NCBI GenBank assembly: GCA_021287165.1
Contig: JAJTAY010000012.1
Location: 1 to 64,000, forward strand
Reading direction: 5' to 3'
DNA length: 64,000 bases
From: Bacteroidia bacterium
GTDB taxonomy: Bacteria; Bacteroidota; Bacteroidia; Bacteroidales; F082
Part shown: piece by piece, positions 26,201-35,933 of the stretch
How the letters are laid out: every line of letters starts with the position of its first letter
Position numbering within the stretch: the first letter of the stretch is position 1
Made by a program: the position numbers and the translations under genes
Notes under the pieces: model-generated
Databases searched by the model: none
Told to the model about the DNA's origin: nothing
Seen by the model: only the letters and a program-made list of their open reading frames with translations

Positions 26201-26909
26201 ACTGCTCACGGCAAAAGGTGTTGCAGGCATTTTCCCGGCCAATGCTGAGGGCGATGATGTGCTGGTTTTCGATCCTGCCGATCCCGAACGACAGCTTTGC
26301 GGGTTCTCGTTTTTGCGCAACCAGCAGCAAAAGCCCGAAGGCATCCCGAACCTCTGCCTGGCCGATTTTGTGGCCCCGGCAGAAAGTGGCATTACCGACT
26401 ATATTGGCGGTTTTGTGGTTACGGCAGGACACGGTGCCGAGGCATTGGTGAAAAAATTCGAGCAGGAAAACGACGACTACAATGCCCTGATGACCAAGGT
26501 TCTGGCCGACCGTTTAGCCGAGGCCTTTGCCGAGTGGCTGCACGAGCATGTGCGTAAAACGCTTTGGGCCTATGCCCCTGACGAACAGCTCGATATTCAA
26601 GGCTTACTGGGTGAGGAATACCAGGGCATCCGGCCGGCGCCCGGTTATCCGGCCTGTCCGGAGCACTCGGAAAAAGAAATTCTCTTCAAGCTGCTTGATG
26701 CGCAAGCGCTTACCGGAGTTACCCTCACCGAAAATTATGCCATGCATCCGCCGGCAGCCGTGAGTGGGTTTTATTTTGCCCATCCTGACAGTCAATATTT
26801 TAATGTGGGGAAAATAGGCCGTGATCAGCTGGAAGATTATGCCCAAAAGAAAAACCTAAGTATGTCGGAAGCTGAGCGATTGCTTAATGCCAACCTTAAT
26901 TACAAATAA
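23208..26909 (+). CDS. metH: Cobalamin-dependent methionine synthase
   Basis: Transfers a methyl group from methyltetrahydrofolate through cobalamin to homocysteine. At 1233 residues it is the full four-module enzyme: homocysteine domain (about 10-330, zinc cysteines including [10 protein letters not shown]), pterin domain (about 355-620, [13 protein letters not shown]), cobalamin cap and binding domains (about 650-890, [10 protein letters not shown] with the cobalt-binding His), and the SAM-dependent activation domain (about 920-1225). ATG 23208 and ATG 23217 are both possible. A SAM riboswitch leads the gene, and metF follows 48 bases downstream. Confidence 0.97.
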   Translation: MLYMNQLKQNLSELIRHKVLVLDGAMGTMIQQYRLEEADYRGSQFASHKHNLKGNNDLLCLTRPDIILAIHRQYLEAGADIIETNTFNATSISQADYGMQFWVREINLAAARIARQAADEFTALDPSKPRFVAGAMGPTNKTASMSPDVNDPGYRAVTFDDLAEAYYEQAAALIEGGADALLVETIFDTLNAKAALFAIQRLQDELAQKLQVMVSGTITDASGRTLSGQTVTAFLHSLAHVDLISIGLNCALGAKEMRPYLEELAHHAPFAVSAYPNAGLPNQFGAYDESPEVMGAHIHDFLEHRFVNVVGGCCGTTPAHIRRFAQLAQYAKPRPLPDKKRWEGETVVTGLEPLRISRESNFINVGERTNVSGSRLFARLIREKKYEEALSIARHQVEGGAQMIDVNMDDALLDAKEEMVRFLNILMSDPEVARLPVMIDSSRFEVIEAGLKCLQGKAVVNSISLKEGEEVFKKQARTILNYGAAMIVMAFDEQGQADTFERKMEICSRAYSILTQEVGFPAHDIIFDPNILAIGTGIEEHNNYAVDYIKATAWIKQNLPYARVSGGVSNLSFAFRGNDTVREAIHSVFLYHAIKAGMDMGIVNPGQLQIYDEIEPELLTLAEDLVLNRRSDATERMLAYAEKVKSKTAIHAKEDEAWRKSSVQERLKHALIKGIADHIEPDVLEARPLYERALDVIEGPLMDGMGVVGDLFGSGKMFLPQVVKSARVMKKAVATLLPYIEAEKLQGSSSAGKVLLATVKGDVHDIGKNIVGVVLACNNFEVIDLGVMVPVEKILQTAKEQQVDIIGLSGLITPSLEEMVHVASEMERLGLHWPLLIGGATTSEVHTAVKIAPAYSKPVVHVRDASRVTGVISELLAPPEKREAFLKNMQDRYENLRQKYLNSKADETFISLEAARENRFKGVFDSSTIYKPAKPGITVFDNLPLEKLEPYIDWTFFFHSWRISGKYPQIFDDPVKGEEARKLYDDARQLLKHIIENRLLTAKGVAGIFPANAEGDDVLVFDPADPERQLCGFSFLRNQQQKPEGIPNLCLADFVAPAESGITDYIGGFVVTAGHGAEALVKKFEQENDDYNALMTKVLADRLAEAFAEWLHEHVRKTLWAYAPDEQLDIQGLLGEEYQGIRPAPGYPACPEHSEKEILFKLLDAQALTGVTLTENYAMHPPAAVSGFYFAHPDSQYFNVGKIGRDQLEDYAQKKNLSMSEAERLLNANLNYK

Positions 26910-26957
26910 AACAGATATCATTCTTCAACAAACGAACCCGCTGCAATTCAATACACT

Positions 26958-27923
26958 ATGCTGAACTTTCCGAAAGTTACCGAAAAGATAGCCGCAAGCG
27001 ACAAAACCCTTTTTTCGTTTGAGCTGTTGCCCCCGCTCAAAGGACAAAACATCGAAAACATACAAAAGACCATCGATCCGCTGATGGAGTTCGATCCGGC
27101 ATTTGTGAATGTAACCTACCATCAGGAAGAATTTGTTTACCGCAATCTGCCAAACGGACTTATCGAACGGCGCACCATCCGCAAGCGTCCTGGTACGGTA
27201 GGTATTGCAGCGGCCATCATGTTTCGCTACGGGGCCAATGTGGTGCCGCACATCATTTGTGGAGGGTTCACCCGCGAGGAAACGGAGAATGCGCTCATCG
27301 ACCTTCATTTTCTTGGTGTGAAAAACCTGCTGGCCATCAGGGGCGATGCACAGGCTGGAATGAAATATTTTCAGCCAGAGAAAGGAGGCCATGCACACGC
27401 AGTAGATCTGGTCAAACAAATTACCAACCTGAACCGCGGCAAATACCTTGAGGAAGACCTGCTCAACGCCACCCCTACCGATTTCTGCATTGGTGTGGCC
27501 GGCTACCCCGAGAAACACATCGAAGCCCCCAATATGGATTCCGATCTCTATCACCTGAGGAAGAAAATTGAGGCCGGGGCATCCTATGTCATTACGCAGA
27601 TGTTTTTCGACAATGCCAAATATTTCAGCTTTGTAGAGCGCTGCCGCGCAGCCGGTATTGAAGTGCCCATTATACCTGGACTGAAGCCTCTTGCAAGCCT
27701 GAACCAGCTTTCCACATTGCCGCAAACTTTCAATATCGACCTGCCCGAAGCGCTCATGAAAGAGGTGCGAAAATGCACCGACAACCAGCAGGTGCGAAAG
27801 CTTGGCGTGGAATGGGCCATTGCGCAAAGCAAAGAACTCAAGGCTGCCGGAGTGCCTGCCATTCATTACTACACCATGGGACGCTCGGACAATATTGCCG
27901 CCATAGCCCGTGAGGTATTCTGA
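26958..27923 (+). CDS. metF: Methylenetetrahydrofolate reductase
   Basis: Flavoenzyme that makes 5-methyltetrahydrofolate, the methyl donor for MetH. 321 residues with the family's SFELLPPL start, VNVTYHQEEF, PHIICGGFTREE, the LLAIRGDAQ motif, CIGVAGYPEKHIEA and YVITQMFFDN. The length is typical of bacterial single-domain MetF without the regulatory extension. Located 48 bases after metH and probably under the same riboswitch. Confidence 0.95.
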   Translation: MLNFPKVTEKIAASDKTLFSFELLPPLKGQNIENIQKTIDPLMEFDPAFVNVTYHQEEFVYRNLPNGLIERRTIRKRPGTVGIAAAIMFRYGANVVPHIICGGFTREETENALIDLHFLGVKNLLAIRGDAQAGMKYFQPEKGGHAHAVDLVKQITNLNRGKYLEEDLLNATPTDFCIGVAGYPEKHIEAPNMDSDLYHLRKKIEAGASYVITQMFFDNAKYFSFVERCRAAGIEVPIIPGLKPLASLNQLSTLPQTFNIDLPEALMKEVRKCTDNQQVRKLGVEWAIAQSKELKAAGVPAIHYYTMGRSDNIAAIAREVF

Positions 27924-27947
27924 GCAGCGGTCGTAATGTTGAAAACT

Positions 27948-27981
27948 TTTGGGTCTTAAAATCCGAAAAGACCTAAATTTG
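27948..27981 (+). promoter_or_regulatory. Promoter of the prenylglyceryl-phosphate synthase gene
   Basis: TTTG at 27948-27951, a 22-base spacer and TAAATTTG at 27974-27981. The start codon is 20 bases beyond the end of the element. Confidence 0.55.
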
Positions 27982-28000
27982 GGTTTTACAATCGCCCAAG

Positions 28001-28729
28001 ATGTCCGTTTACGATCTTTTCCGACAAAACGGTAAAAAATTTGCCGTACTGATCGACCCCGACAAGCCAAGTGACAAGGCCATCCGCATCCTGGCACAAA
28101 ACTCCGCTGCCGCGGGAGTTGACTTTTTCTTTGTCGGAGGCTCCTTGCTCACCACCGACAATCTCGAGAGCTGTATTCGAATCCTGCGGGCAAAGGCACC
28201 TCACATACCTATTACGATCTTTCCAGGCAACTCGCTCCAGCTGAGCCGCAATGCCGACGCGTTTCTCTTTCTCTCGCTCATCTCGGGGCGCAATGCCGAA
28301 ATGCTCATCGGAAGGCATGTGATAGCCGCGCCCTATTTGAAAATGAGTGGCCTCGAGGTGATTTCAACAGGCTATATGCTCATCGAAAGCGGCCGCCCCA
28401 CTTCCGTGAGTTATATGAGCAACAGCATGCCCATCCCGGCCGATAAAAACGATATTGCCCTTTGCACAGCCATGGCAGGTGAGATGCTGGGCATGAAGCT
28501 CATCTTCATGGATGCCGGCTCGGGAGCGCTCAATCCGGTGTCCATAGACATGATCAGCGATGTTCGCAGGAGCATATCCATTCCCCTGATCGTCGGAGGC
28601 GGCATACGAACACCCGAGCAAGCGGCCAACACTGCCAAAGCCGGAGCAGATGTGGTGGTGATTGGCAACACCCTAGAAAAAAATCCCGAAAAGATTGCTG
28701 AATTTTCTGTCGCCATAAAAAATAGTTAA
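28001..28729 (+). CDS. Geranylgeranylglyceryl/heptaprenylglyceryl phosphate synthase (PcrB/GGGPS family)
   Basis: 242-residue TIM-barrel prenyltransferase joining sn-glycerol-1-phosphate to a polyprenyl diphosphate. Family motifs are KKFAVLIDPDKP at the start, FFVGGSLLTTDNL, ITIFPGNSLQLS, YMLIESG, MDAGSGALNPV, and the phosphate-binding IVGGGIRTPEQA and VVVIGNTLEKNP. Bacteroidota carry this group II enzyme; chain length of the product cannot be read from sequence alone. It has its own promoter and is followed by a peptidase gene. Confidence 0.92.
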   Translation: MSVYDLFRQNGKKFAVLIDPDKPSDKAIRILAQNSAAAGVDFFFVGGSLLTTDNLESCIRILRAKAPHIPITIFPGNSLQLSRNADAFLFLSLISGRNAEMLIGRHVIAAPYLKMSGLEVISTGYMLIESGRPTSVSYMSNSMPIPADKNDIALCTAMAGEMLGMKLIFMDAGSGALNPVSIDMISDVRRSISIPLIVGGGIRTPEQAANTAKAGADVVVIGNTLEKNPEKIAEFSVAIKNS

Positions 28730-28765
28730 CCAACACCAAAGACGCGACAATTGCGCGCTAACTTG

Positions 28766-30907
28766 ATGAATATGAATCAGATTCGTTTCTTTTTATTAGC
28801 AAGCCTGATGTTTCTTTTTTCGGGCATTCAGGCTCAAAACCAATTGCTTACGCCCGAAGATGCCGCCGGAGTGAATCCTGCGCTTTACCCCCGCGGACTG
28901 AACCAATTGCAATGGACAGCCAGCCCCGGCGAATACACCTGGGTTTCGGACAACTACCTGATCAGGGGAAGGGTAAGCGCCCAACAAAACGATACACTTT
29001 TTTCACTCAAAAGTCTGAACAAAAGCCTGATGCAGAGCGGGCTTGATAGCCTCCGACGTTTTCCGCAGCTTCAGTGGATTGCTGCCAATAAGGCCCTCTA
29101 TCGCAACGGGCAAAAATATTACACGCTCGATATCAACACCTTAATTGCGCAGCTACTTACCACACTCCCGGATGAAGCAGAAAATCCCGAAATCCACACA
29201 GGCACATTGCGCATTGCCTACACCATCGACAACAATGTTTTTGTTTTCGATGGAGCGAACCACACCCAGATAACTTCTGAACCTGAGGGGGTTGAGTGCG
29301 GTAAAACCGTTCATCGCAACGAGTTTGGTATCGACAAGGGCCTGTTCTGGTCGCCCGACGGAAACAGCCTGGCTTTTTACAGAATGGATGAGCGCATGGT
29401 GAGCGAATATCCTCTGGCCGATATGTCGCAACGCATTGCTGCGGCCAAACCTATTCGTTATCCCATGGCCGGAATGACAAGCCACCAGGTGACCCTCGGA
29501 GTTTATATGCTCAGCGACAAAAGCACCCGCTATCTGAAAACGGGCGAACCTGCCGATCAATACCTTACGGCCGTAACATGGCATCCCGACAACAAGAGCA
29601 TTTACGTTGGTCTGCTCAACCGCGGACAAAACCACCTGCGCATGAACCGCTATGATGCCCTAAGCGGTGAACAACTTCAGACCCTTTTCGAGGAAAAAGC
29701 CGAGACTTGGGTAGAACCCCTCACCCCACTCTATTTTCTTCCCGACAATAGTGGTCGCTTCGTTTGGCCCAGCCTTCGCAATGGGTTCAACCATCTCTAT
29801 CTTTACGAATCGGGGGGAAAACTACTCAGGCAACTCACCTCAGGCCCCTGGATGGTGACCAGCGTACTGGGCTTCGATCAAAAGTCCACGCAGGTTTACT
29901 TTCTGGCCACGCAGCAAAGCCCGCTGGAGCAAAACCTTCATTCGGCAAGGCTGAAAGATGGGCGCGTGAGTCTGTTGTCATCCGCAGGCGGACAGCACCG
30001 CGCATTGCTCTCGGCCGATGGAAGGCACATTATTGACACCTGGTCGAACCTGAGCACACCCAGAAAAACCGTTTTGCTTGATGCCTCTGGTAAGGTACTT
30101 AAAAACGTGCACGAGGCCGACAATCCGCTCAAAGACATGCGCCTTGCCCCAATAGAAATGGTACAGCTCAAAGCAGACGATGGTGCTGTGATGTATGGCC
30201 GGCTCATCAAACCGCTCGAAATGGAGGCAGGAAAGAAGTACCCTGTTGTAGTTTATGTGTACGGAGGTCCACATGCGCAATTGGTTACCAACAGCTGGTT
30301 GGGCGGCGCGAATTTTTATCTGCTATATCTTGCCCAGAAAGGCTATGTGGTGTTTACGCTCGACAACCGCGGCTCGGCCAACAGGGGAAAAGCATTTGAG
30401 CACATCATCCACCGGAGGCTGGGCCAGATTGAAATGCAGGACCAGATTACAGGCATCGAATACCTTAAAAGCCTTCCATTTGTGGACGAAAATCGCATTG
30501 GCGTTGATGGCTGGAGCTATGGCGGGTTCATGAGCATCAACCTGAAACTCAATCATCCGGAAGTGCTTAAGGTGGCCACGGCAGGCGGACCGGTAACCGA
30601 CTGGAAATATTACGAGGTAATGTATGGCGAACGCTACATGGACAGCCCTGACGAAAATCCGGAGGGATATAAAAACAGCAGTCTGCTCAATCAGGCCGGT
30701 AAACTGGAGGGTAACTTACTCGTTATCCACGGCGATATGGACGATGTGGTGGTGATGCAGCACAGCCTTGTGCTGCTCAAGCGATTTGTGGAGGAAATGA
30801 AAGTGTCCGATTACTTCATTTACACCGGCCATCCGCACAATGTGCGGGGGCGCGACAGGGCACACCTCATCCGAAAAATTACCGATTACTTTGATCGAAA
30901 CTTATAA
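28766..30907 (+). CDS. Dipeptidyl-peptidase IV-like S9 serine peptidase
   Basis: Periplasmic or secreted peptidase; about 713 residues from ATG 28766 with signal peptide ending GIQAQ. The N-terminal beta-propeller (DPPIV_N, about 100-450, e.g. GLFWSPDGNSLAFYRMDE) precedes the alpha/beta-hydrolase domain with the nucleophile in DGWSYGGFMS, Asp in HGDMDDVV and His in TGHPHNVRG. The double Glu signature of DPP IV is not clear, so the exact cleavage preference is open. It starts 37 bases after the prenylglyceryl-phosphate synthase gene. Confidence 0.9.
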   Translation: MNMNQIRFFLLASLMFLFSGIQAQNQLLTPEDAAGVNPALYPRGLNQLQWTASPGEYTWVSDNYLIRGRVSAQQNDTLFSLKSLNKSLMQSGLDSLRRFPQLQWIAANKALYRNGQKYYTLDINTLIAQLLTTLPDEAENPEIHTGTLRIAYTIDNNVFVFDGANHTQITSEPEGVECGKTVHRNEFGIDKGLFWSPDGNSLAFYRMDERMVSEYPLADMSQRIAAAKPIRYPMAGMTSHQVTLGVYMLSDKSTRYLKTGEPADQYLTAVTWHPDNKSIYVGLLNRGQNHLRMNRYDALSGEQLQTLFEEKAETWVEPLTPLYFLPDNSGRFVWPSLRNGFNHLYLYESGGKLLRQLTSGPWMVTSVLGFDQKSTQVYFLATQQSPLEQNLHSARLKDGRVSLLSSAGGQHRALLSADGRHIIDTWSNLSTPRKTVLLDASGKVLKNVHEADNPLKDMRLAPIEMVQLKADDGAVMYGRLIKPLEMEAGKKYPVVVYVYGGPHAQLVTNSWLGGANFYLLYLAQKGYVVFTLDNRGSANRGKAFEHIIHRRLGQIEMQDQITGIEYLKSLPFVDENRIGVDGWSYGGFMSINLKLNHPEVLKVATAGGPVTDWKYYEVMYGERYMDSPDENPEGYKNSSLLNQAGKLEGNLLVIHGDMDDVVVMQHSLVLLKRFVEEMKVSDYFIYTGHPHNVRGRDRAHLIRKITDYFDRNL

Positions 30908-31045
30908 CACGTTTTTCTAATTTTTGGAATAATTTACTAATGATAGACAACTATTTTTTCACTGCTTTTTATATGTTATTGATTTACAGCAGCTATAAAA
31001 ATCGGCATTTGGTTTGTTTCAGCTGAATAATATTTGTTTTCATTT

Positions 31046-31489
31046 ATGCAGATATCAGTTACGATGATGAGCAAGAAGGAGATACCAGCAACTGAGCGCA
31101 CCAAATCGAGCAACCTGAGTGTGCTGGTTGTGGATGATTTGAGGGTAAACTTTCTGCTGATCAAGGCGATGCTCAGCAGGTTGCGCGCTGATGTTTACTG
31201 GGCGCCAAACGGTTTCGACGCCATTGAAAACATTGATAAAGGCAGCCATTACGACATGGTACTTCTCGATTATAATATGCCGGGTATTGACGGGCTCGAA
31301 ACAGCAAAGCGCATCAGGCGTTTAAATCCGGAACTGCCGCTTATCTCCATGAGTACTTTCACCGAAAATCCTGCTTTCGACCGCACCAATGCGCCTTTTG
31401 ACGGTTACCTTGGCAAGCCGGTCGACCCCGAAAATCTTTATGAATTATTATTCAATAAACTTCAAAAAAGCAGAGAAGTAAACCGCTAA
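31046..31489 (+). CDS. Stand-alone response regulator receiver
   Basis: About 147 residues from ATG 31046. A 30-residue Ser/Thr/Lys-rich leader precedes one receiver domain: VLVVDDLRVNFLLIKAML, phospho-Asp in VLLDYNMPGIDGLE, Thr/Ser in SMSTFTE and the Lys in YLGKPVDPENL. There is no output domain, so it acts as a phospho-relay or by protein contact. The receiver resembles the one at the end of the hybrid kinase encoded 92 bases downstream, its likely partner. Confidence 0.88.
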   Translation: MQISVTMMSKKEIPATERTKSSNLSVLVVDDLRVNFLLIKAMLSRLRADVYWAPNGFDAIENIDKGSHYDMVLLDYNMPGIDGLETAKRIRRLNPELPLISMSTFTENPAFDRTNAPFDGYLGKPVDPENLYELLFNKLQKSREVNR

Positions 31490-31580
31490 ATTTCAAATCA
31501 TTTGAAAGTAATAATAGCGATTTAACCGCCCGGCCAACATTTTTTCTGATATTTGCTTTCACAAGCCCAAGACCGGAGGG

Positions 31581-34370
31581 ATGAAACAAAAATCATTGCT
31601 TTCTGCTGCAATCACAATCCTGTTTATAGTTTCGTCTTTACTCGCAATGAGTAAGCCGGAAAAGGTTTCCGGGCTCCATCCCACCAAAAATGATATTTAT
31701 TTAAATCAATTGCTCGACTCGGTCAGAAATGTCCGAAAAAAAGATGTCGGCGAAGCCTTACGATTGTCGTCAAAGGCCATTAAATTAGCCGATTCGCTGA
31801 GCGAACCCGTGTGGAAAGCACGGTTTTTATGCAATAAGGGTATCTGCTACAGGATGCTGAAGTTGTATGATGAAGCCCTGAAAAGCCAATACGATGCGCT
31901 TTCGGTGTTTCAACAATTTCATGACAGCACCCATATCGCAAAATCCATGTATGAAATTGGCAGCATTTATTTTTTGCTGAACGATTACGAAAGGTCGCTG
32001 TCCTATCACTTCAATGCCTTATACCTGCGCGAGTTCGACAGTAACAAAATTTCAAGGGCAAAGAGTTATCTGGCAATCGGCAACGTGCTTATGCAGATGA
32101 AAGACAACTGGCGGGCGCTGGACTTTTTCCTCAATGCCAGAGTGATCCTCGAAAAGGAAACCGACACGGTGCTGCTTGCCAATGCCTTGGTGAATCTGGG
32201 TGAGCTGATGCTGCAGATGCAACGTTACAACGAAGCCCTGGACAATATCGACAAAGCCATCGCCTTATCTGGAAATGATGAGCAGAAAGCGAAGATTATG
32301 CTCCTGAAAGCCACTTTGCTTTACCAGATAAACAAAACCGATGAAGCCTTGCAGATTCTTACCGACATCAGCAAAAGTTTGAAAGAAACCAGAGACTTTT
32401 CTACCCTGGTGAACTATAACGATCTGATGCGCAATATCTATAAGTCGAAAGGCAATTTCGAGAAGGCGCTTGCTTATTCCGACCAGGTCAATGCATACAG
32501 CGATTCGTTGCGCATGGCACAGCGCATGGAAGAAATTGCACGGCTTCAGCTTAAATATGAAACAAAGCAACTGGAAGATGCCAACGAAATTTTGAAGCTT
32601 CAACTCAAAGAAGTAGGCTTTCAGAATCGCATCAAAGGGCATTTAATCTCCATTTTGTTGCTTGGTATTCTTGTGGCAATCGTCGTTAGCATTCTGCTGC
32701 GCAACCGCAGGGCAAACCAGCGGTTACAAATGGTTAATCAGATGCTTGAGCATAAAGTGGAGGAGCGCACCGCTGAGCTGCGGCAGCAAGGTGACGACCT
32801 TCAGCTTGCCTATTCCGCCTTAAAGAAAAGTGAAGCACTGTTCAGAGCCATCAACGAAACCGTGCCGCTTGGCGTGGCAGTGACCGATATCAATGGAAAA
32901 GTAAGCATTCAAAACCAGAATCTTACATCACTTGGATTTAAAACTGACGAGCTGGCAAACTGCAACTGGTTTTTGCACATCATTCCTGAGGAGCGCGAAA
33001 AGGTAAAGGAATTATGGGAAGGAGCACACAAACACCGGAAAGCGCTGCCTGAAACCTTATTCCGCATAACGCTAAACAATAATCTTAAATGGCTCAGGAT
33101 GAGAGGTTCGTGCCTCGAACTTGAGAACGAATTCAGCGGAATGGTTATTGTTATGGAGGATTTCTCCGACATCAAGAAATACGAGCAGGAGCTGATAAAA
33201 GCCAAAATCAAAGCGGAAGAGTCCGACAAACTCAAATCAACCTTCCTGGCCAATATGAGTCACGAGATTCGCACACCCATGAATGCTATTTTAGGGTTTG
33301 CTGATCTGTTGCCTTCGTTGGAATATTCCGACCAGGAAAAGGAGGAATTTGTTACAACAATCCAATCCAGCGGCCAGCTGTTGCTCAATCTGATCAACGA
33401 CATTATAGATATATCAAAAATTGAGGCCGGAGAACTCAAGATCATCCCTACTACCTTCGATTTGGGCGATCTGATGGAAACGCTCTATCAGACTTTCAGG
33501 CAACAGCTCGATAACAACGAGAAGCAAAACGTTAGGCTTATCCTTTCGAACAAAGAAGCCAGCCGCGATTACGTCATCCATTCCGACAAGCTCAGGCTGC
33601 AGCAAATTTTGACCAACCTGCTCAGCAATGCAGTGAAATTCACGCATGAAGGCGAAATAGAGTTTGGTGTGATCAGCATTAGCGATCAGTATGAGTTTTT
33701 TGTGAAGGACACCGGCATTGGCATACCCGAATCGAAGCTCGACGTAATTTTCGACCGCTTCCGACAGGCCGATGATTCGCACACCAAGCAATATGGCGGC
33801 ACCGGCCTTGGCCTGGCCATCTCAAAACATCTCACCCAGTTGCTCGGCGGTAAAATATGGGTTGAATCGGTCGTAGATAAAGGCACAACATTCTATTTCA
33901 CCCTTCCGGGAAAGAAAGACAACAAAGAAAGCCTGTCCGAATATCCCGACTATTCCAGCAAAAAAGTTCTTGTTGTTGAAGATGTTGAAGCCAATTTTCA
34001 CCTGATCAACAATATGCTGAAACGCTCGGGAATAAAAGTAATGCATGCCCCCAACGGGTATCTCGCGCTCGATCTTGCGCAAAGCGAACGGCCCGACCTC
34101 ATTTTAATGGACATTCAACTGCCTGAACTCGATGGACTTTCGGCGCTAAAAAACCTCCGTAAACAACATTACGACAGGCCGGTAGTGGCAATAACCGCTT
34201 TTGCGCTTGCCGGCGATGCACAATTTTATTTGCGGCAAGGATTCGATTCATATCTTAGCAAACCACTTGGGCTGGAAAAATTATACCAGCTGTTGCGTCT
34301 ATTTTTTGATCCCGAATACAGCCTGACCAATGGTAAAGGAATCACAACAAGCGATGAAACGAATGATTGA
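31581..34370 (+). CDS. TPR-PAS hybrid sensor histidine kinase
   Basis: 929 residues. N-terminal signal/anchor, TPR repeats in the periplasm (about 50-330, e.g. LGELMLQMQRYNEALDNIDK), one membrane helix (about 355-375), a coiled coil, a PAS domain (about 415-525), HisKA with phosphorylated His 561 in NMSHEIRTPMNAIL, HATPase (GTGLGLAISKHL) and a C-terminal receiver with Asp 844 in LILMDIQLPELDG. The periplasmic TPR sensor suggests response to a protein or peptide outside the inner membrane. ATG 31581 follows a clear Shine-Dalgarno-like GGAGG. Confidence 0.93.
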   Translation: MKQKSLLSAAITILFIVSSLLAMSKPEKVSGLHPTKNDIYLNQLLDSVRNVRKKDVGEALRLSSKAIKLADSLSEPVWKARFLCNKGICYRMLKLYDEALKSQYDALSVFQQFHDSTHIAKSMYEIGSIYFLLNDYERSLSYHFNALYLREFDSNKISRAKSYLAIGNVLMQMKDNWRALDFFLNARVILEKETDTVLLANALVNLGELMLQMQRYNEALDNIDKAIALSGNDEQKAKIMLLKATLLYQINKTDEALQILTDISKSLKETRDFSTLVNYNDLMRNIYKSKGNFEKALAYSDQVNAYSDSLRMAQRMEEIARLQLKYETKQLEDANEILKLQLKEVGFQNRIKGHLISILLLGILVAIVVSILLRNRRANQRLQMVNQMLEHKVEERTAELRQQGDDLQLAYSALKKSEALFRAINETVPLGVAVTDINGKVSIQNQNLTSLGFKTDELANCNWFLHIIPEEREKVKELWEGAHKHRKALPETLFRITLNNNLKWLRMRGSCLELENEFSGMVIVMEDFSDIKKYEQELIKAKIKAEESDKLKSTFLANMSHEIRTPMNAILGFADLLPSLEYSDQEKEEFVTTIQSSGQLLLNLINDIIDISKIEAGELKIIPTTFDLGDLMETLYQTFRQQLDNNEKQNVRLILSNKEASRDYVIHSDKLRLQQILTNLLSNAVKFTHEGEIEFGVISISDQYEFFVKDTGIGIPESKLDVIFDRFRQADDSHTKQYGGTGLGLAISKHLTQLLGGKIWVESVVDKGTTFYFTLPGKKDNKESLSEYPDYSSKKVLVVEDVEANFHLINNMLKRSGIKVMHAPNGYLALDLAQSERPDLILMDIQLPELDGLSALKNLRKQHYDRPVVAITAFALAGDAQFYLRQGFDSYLSKPLGLEKLYQLLRLFFDPEYSLTNGKGITTSDETND

Positions 34371-35880
34371 CAAGCGTATGGCTGTTTTTCATGTCGTACT
34401 GCTTACACTTGCGGTGGTTAGCATGATTATTCCGCAACCAGCTTTTGCTCAGGTTTTTCAGGCTGTAACGACAAGGGCCCCAGGACTTTCCAACGCCAAT
34501 GCCGTTTGGTTTAGCTCGGGCAACAGGCTGCATGTGCTGGCCACTGGCGAAGCCAAAGGAAGTCCCTCAAACAGAACGCTTATAATCAGGCAGATATCGC
34601 GCAGCGAGTTTGTAAGCCAGGCTGCCGGATTGCCACAGGTGGTGCACGGAGCTGTGGATGCCGCCGATTTCGACGGCGACGGGCTTCAGGACATTGTGAT
34701 CAGCGGTTTTGGTGCCAACGGACAACTGATTGCCGGCATCTGGCTACAGCAACGCGACGGCTCGTTCAGGAAGTCCTCCGCCCAGGTGCCTGCATTGGCC
34801 GAAGGCTCTGCGCATTTTGGCGATTTTGACCGCGACGGTAAAACCGATCTGCTGCTCACGGGAAGAGATGCTCAGGGCGTGGCAAGAACTATCATTCTTA
34901 AGAACGACAACGGCAACCTTCGCGAAATAAAAACCAATTTACCCGGAGTAAGGTATGGAATCGCCCTTTGGCACGATGTGAACAAGGATGGTCAGCCTGA
35001 TATCCTGCTCAGCGGACAAGCCGCCTCGGGCCTTATAACGCGTATCTATACCAACGTCAACGGCAATTTCAGGGAAAGCGGACAGTCGTTCCCCGGCCTA
35101 AAATACAGCACAGCCGTTTGGGCCGACTTCAACCGCGACGGTTATCCCGACTTTTTCATTTCTGGGGAAACCCGCGGAGGAATGCCTTTTTCGGGCTATT
35201 ATCTCGGTAGTGTTTCTGGCCGTTTTACAGAAGGCAATAAAGCCGGAATACGTCAGCTGATGCACGGCTCGGTAGATGCCGCCGATTACAATGGCGACGG
35301 CTGGCCCGATGTAGTGATAACGGGTGAGAGCCTCGAAAGGCCCTATACCATTGTGCTTGAAAACCAGGCCGGAAAAGGCTTTCGCGATATCAGGGCCGGA
35401 CTGCCTGGTGTGGTGAACGGTGTGGCCCGCTTTGGCGATTTCGACGGTAATGGCTCGCCCGACATCTTTCTTGCCGGCATCGATGTGTGCTTCGACCTGC
35501 ACGCGACCGTTTACCGCAATACACTCAGGGTGCGTCCCACGGAAGAAGAGTTTCCGGAACCCCCGCCTTTGCCCATGGAAATTGCACAAGGGCCAAAATA
35601 TTACTTCGTGTTTTCCTCCTGTTTTTGTGACCCCGAAAACACCGGCAAAAAAGGTTACCACGGCTTTGTGAGCAATATCCATCAGGAGAAAAAAGACTTT
35701 GACCTCAACTACGAATTCAACCACAGGCTAATCAGCCGTTATCCCGGCTGGGGCTGGGCCGACCGCGGCCACCGCACAAGCAATGCCTTTGTGAGCACCC
35801 AGGATGCCGAACAAGGACGGCAAACCGTCATAGCCCGTTACCGACAGGATGGCTATACCATTCATTATATCAATTGGTGA
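34354..35880 (+). CDS. FG-GAP/VCBS-repeat exported protein
   Basis: About 508 residues. Signal peptide ending PAFAQ, then seven or so FG-GAP/VCBS repeats with the calcium-loop pattern D-x-D-x-DG (AADFDGDGLQDIVISG, GDFDRDGKTDLLLTG, ADFNRDGYPDFFISG, ADYNGDGWPDVVITG, GDFDGNGSPDIFLAG), forming a beta-propeller. The last 100 residues form a different domain with a Cys pair (FSSCFCDPEN) and many aromatics. No T9SS tail is visible. The start overlaps the end of the kinase gene, so the pair is likely co-translated. Confidence 0.82.
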   Translation: MKRMIDKRMAVFHVVLLTLAVVSMIIPQPAFAQVFQAVTTRAPGLSNANAVWFSSGNRLHVLATGEAKGSPSNRTLIIRQISRSEFVSQAAGLPQVVHGAVDAADFDGDGLQDIVISGFGANGQLIAGIWLQQRDGSFRKSSAQVPALAEGSAHFGDFDRDGKTDLLLTGRDAQGVARTIILKNDNGNLREIKTNLPGVRYGIALWHDVNKDGQPDILLSGQAASGLITRIYTNVNGNFRESGQSFPGLKYSTAVWADFNRDGYPDFFISGETRGGMPFSGYYLGSVSGRFTEGNKAGIRQLMHGSVDAADYNGDGWPDVVITGESLERPYTIVLENQAGKGFRDIRAGLPGVVNGVARFGDFDGNGSPDIFLAGIDVCFDLHATVYRNTLRVRPTEEEFPEPPPLPMEIAQGPKYYFVFSSCFCDPENTGKKGYHGFVSNIHQEKKDFDLNYEFNHRLISRYPGWGWADRGHRTSNAFVSTQDAEQGRQTVIARYRQDGYTIHYINW

Positions 35881-35933
35881 CCTTTCGCAAACAACACTCT
35901 GATTTTCTGTCCGAACAGTCAGGCACTGATCCG